Origin: Blastobasis lacticolella
Taxonomy: Eukaryota > Arthropoda > Insecta > Lepidoptera > Blastobasidae
Direction: 5' to 3'
Length of the DNA: 64,000 nucleotides
NCBI GenBank assembly: GCA_905147135.1
Contig: LR990053.1
Location: forward strand, 6,956,501 to 7,020,500
In this document: positions 61,501-64,000 of the stretch, one piece after another
Layout: each line of letters starts with the position of its first letter
Position numbering within the stretch: the stretch's first letter is position 1
The notes under the pieces: generated by a model
What the model saw: only the letters and a program-made list of their open reading frames with translations
Databases searched by the model: none
Told to the model about the DNA's origin: nothing
Translations under genes and position numbers: made by a program

Positions 61501-62599
61501 TTAACACGAAATATCCCACTGAGCACGGTACAGTTGATCAATTGCGAAATGTAATTGAATCTCCGACTCAGGATAAAACAGTGGGCGACTCGTGGGCGGG
61601 TAAGCCCTGTCCTATTTCAGTGGACAATTAAACGCTCGTAGGAGCGGTAAGACCATCTTCCTGATAGTCATAGTAATAGTTTATCGCCTACTTATCGCTG
61701 CTGTATTAGATTAGATTATTAGCGACCGGTTGGGCGATTTGTTCATCAATATCAGCACGTACGAGTATGTAAGGGAAAAGTATCTACTGAAAATTTAAAT
61801 GTTATAAATTGTTAGTTTTACATTTGGAATGACTGGGTACCGCGTTAACAAAAGAAAATATTAAAATGACAGTTTTTTTATTATATTCATTTTCAGATGC
61901 ATAGAATTAAATAATTTAGCACTATGCATTTTTAGACCAAGCGCACAAAGAGCAAAAAGCATTCGCTCGTACTCATTTGGTGTAAACTATAATAATGCTT
62001 TAATAGACGATTAAATACCAAGCTAATCCGCCTGATGGCGCCCACAGTAAAACACAGGTTATTCGGTCAATTTGGCAGTTCAGGAGTGGCCCAGCCTTCT
62101 TAGAAATTACTAGAAACCTTTACTAAAACACTCTTTAGAATAACGTATCAAGCATTTTGATAAGGCTGTTTTTAATAGTTCTATTCTATCATATTTGGTT
62201 GGTGCAAACATTATGTTTAGAATGAGCAGTGGTCGATCTAAATGCACCGTTCAAAAGAACCTTATAAAACTGCCGGAAGAGTGCTTGAATAGCATGAACC
62301 CGGCAAAGGTTCGGTTGAAAGTAAATACCTAATTCACTCTGCGGGTCTTCCATCCGCGCCCGTCATACCTAACGTTCCAAGATCGCACGAGGGCGTAAGC
62401 TACTCGCGTTTCGCTGCAGGCGGCGTACGCCCACGGTTGCAATTTATTAAAGCCTCCGTTTGAAATAGACGGCGAAGACCCTCAGACTGCATTGAGCGTT
62501 ATTAATTTGTAAGAAGCTTAGGAAGTACTGTATAAAAATATTAACGAACTAGCCGGTCTCAGCGGCCTTTACTCGCACGTTCTTCGGATCTTTACAAAC

Positions 62600-62760
62600 T
62601 TTTCCATGGGAAGCTATTATTTTCTCGGTATAGAAAGTTGACTTTGTTACTCAGTGATAATTAAGCATTGTATTTTTTTTGTAAGAATTATTAAAATCGG
62701 TCAAATGCAAAAATCCATATCTTTTCTCTTTATAATATTAGTAGTAGTATGTAGATGTAG
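62600..62760 (+). repeat. Moth-type interspersed repeat, copy 2
   Basis: TTTTCCATGGGAAGCTATTA, TTTTCTCGGTATAGAAAG, ATTATTAAAATCGGTCAAAT and TCTCTTTATAATATTAGTAG follow the order of copy 1. Confidence 0.55.
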
Positions 62761-63312
62761 AGGAATAGAAAAATTTTATCAGGTTTTTTTCTTATGAGGC
62801 GGTGTATCTTATGCACTGCGACAGCCATCTTTTGTTAAAGTTATCGACGTCGACAAAGCCTTGGCAATTTGTTTATTCGTCTGCTTGAGAATAAATAGAA
62901 GATCTAAATTGTGTCTAGTCTAATCATGCTGGACAAATAATATAAGTTTCACTGCAATCAATGACATAAGCCCCACACACTTTTCTTCACAGGGTTTAAA
63001 AACGATTAACAGTTCATTTTAAATTAATAATTTAAAATATTTATGAACTTTTTAATTTGAGAAATATGCTACCTTAGTAATTTTTATGTCAGAGTTACTT
63101 CCCGTTACCGTCAGTCACAACACGTGTCAAATAATGCTACCGAGTTTAAAACATCGACTGATAATATATCAAAGGAAAACGAGATAGAAAAATCACGTAA
63201 CCGTTCAATAGGTGTTGCAACACCTGGATAATATCTTATCTCAAAATTCCTTACTACTTACTATTACAAAATTATTTACTTCTTTAATCAATAAGAACAC
63301 ATATACACAGGA

Positions 63313-63575
63313 GTGGCGGTGGCCGAGTGGTTACGGTATTTGACTCGTAAATGAGAGGGACCGGTCTCGAATCCCATTGCGGCTTGGTACTGATTACTTT
63401 TTTCTAAGTTATTACTTAGTTGAATGTACTAACCGATGCTCTTACGGTGAGGGAAAACATTGTGGAGAAACCTGGCCAGGTTCCCATGGGTCATGGAGGT
63501 CAGATGGCAGTCGATATGGACTCCTAAATCCTGTATCATGGTCAAGGCGGACCCCGGAGCATAACCGGGACTTTT
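63313..63575 (+). repeat. tRNA-derived SINE, slightly shortened
   Basis: The head GTGGCGGTGGCCGAGTGGTT has a good A box and GGTCTCGAATCCC a B box. The body matches 57649-57985 (GATGCTCTTACGGTGAGGG, CCTGGCCAGGTTCCC, GGAGGTCAGATGGCAGTCG, GGTCAAGGCGGACC) but lacks a middle ~30 bases and is shortened at the tail. A T/A-rich run follows. Confidence 0.85.
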
Positions 63576-63698
63576 ATTATTTTATTTTATACGCACTTTG
63601 TAAAATAGTCTTTTTCTCTTGTTACTGTGATTTATGAAACAATATATCGGAATTGAGTTTTGCATTAAGTCTGAAAATATTCATGAAGACGACATGTA

Positions 63699-63780
63699 GG
63701 TATCTAACCTAACCTTTTTTTTTTTTTTTTACATCTGGAAATTCATTTACGAATACGAGGTATCTAACCTAACCTAACCC
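63699..63780. repeat. Telomere-like CCTAA patch split by a mini-insertion
   Basis: GGTATCTAACCTAACC occurs at 63699-63714 and again at 63759-63774, followed by AACCC. Between them lie 16 Ts and 28 other bases. CCTAA is the insect telomere unit; only two or three units are present, so this is not a telomere. Confidence 0.7.
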
Positions 63781-64000
63781 AACAAAACAGCACAGTGTAT
63801 TTATTTCGTTGTAAAAATAGTGTTGTCGTATACGAGTATACATAAAAATGATCCTTTGATATTAATTTTAACCACAAAATTTCGCAGCTGTACCTACACA
63901 CAATCTGATTTCTAAGCAAACAAATATAACTGTTTTGCATTACAACAAAACAGATATTATGTGTATGAGAAACACACAGCGTTGAATGAAGAAGCTTTCT

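Larger units (their letters stand above)
54000..64000. other. Upstream flank of endophilin A, no gene recognised
   Basis: I read this 10 kb on both strands and found no exon chain, domain or RNA gene that I can support. It holds two SINEs, Helitron-like and other repeats, two tandem duplications and a telomere-like patch, listed separately. 56.1-57.0 kb and 59.0-60.9 kb are plain AT-rich DNA. Confidence 0.6.

Noticed and set aside
63759..63780. Chromosome end (telomere)
   Set aside because: Only two to three CCTAA units, with ordinary sequence on both sides.

Overview
The window is eukaryotic genomic DNA, most likely from a moth or butterfly. Split genes have GT/AG introns, the DNA between them is AT-rich, and it is littered with tRNA-derived SINEs, RTE-type and Jockey/CR1-type LINE tails, Helitron-like ends, a long-armed mariner-like element and many foldback MITEs. 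A short run of the insect telomere motif (CCTAA) is also present. The lepidopteran assignment rests on the resemblance of these repeats to families I know from moth genomes; it is an inference and no search was run.

Three protein genes can be read. (1) About 1555-4884, minus strand: the first five coding exons of a RasGAP (RASA1/vap type: N-terminal tail, first SH2, first SH3). The rest of the gene lies beyond the left edge. (2) 6445-~9915, plus strand: a polyubiquitin gene with TATA box, initiator, a 5' UTR intron, one coding exon of 13 perfect head-to-tail ubiquitin units plus a terminal Asn, and a poly(A) signal. It lies head-to-head with the RasGAP gene. (3) 17313-46175, minus strand: a complete endophilin A gene of ten constitutive coding exons (435 codons before the stop). 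Each splice junction keeps the reading frame, running from the membrane-inserting N-terminal helix through the BAR domain and a long Pro-rich linker to the C-terminal SH3. A further phase-compatible 90-nt exon in the linker (21416-21505) is probably an alternative cassette. A non-coding first exon and TATA-type promoter are proposed near 53.77-53.98 kb. Polyubiquitin and endophilin A converge.

The first ~1.5 kb is intron plus a SINE. 9.9-12.7 kb is a repeat-filled gap between the convergent genes. 12.7-17.3 kb is probably endophilin 3' UTR and flank. 18-54 kb is endophilin intron with numerous transposon fossils. 54-64 kb holds repeats and AT-rich DNA in which no convincing gene was found.

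The three genes are not known to form one pathway, although RasGAP and endophilin both act in receptor signalling and trafficking and ubiquitin is general housekeeping. I did not find a clearly new biological system. The best leads are the symmetric cassette exon, the mariner-like element whose 585-bp inverted repeats flank a beheaded transposase, a perfect 27-bp hairpin, the higher-order structure of the ubiquitin array, and several structured repeats.
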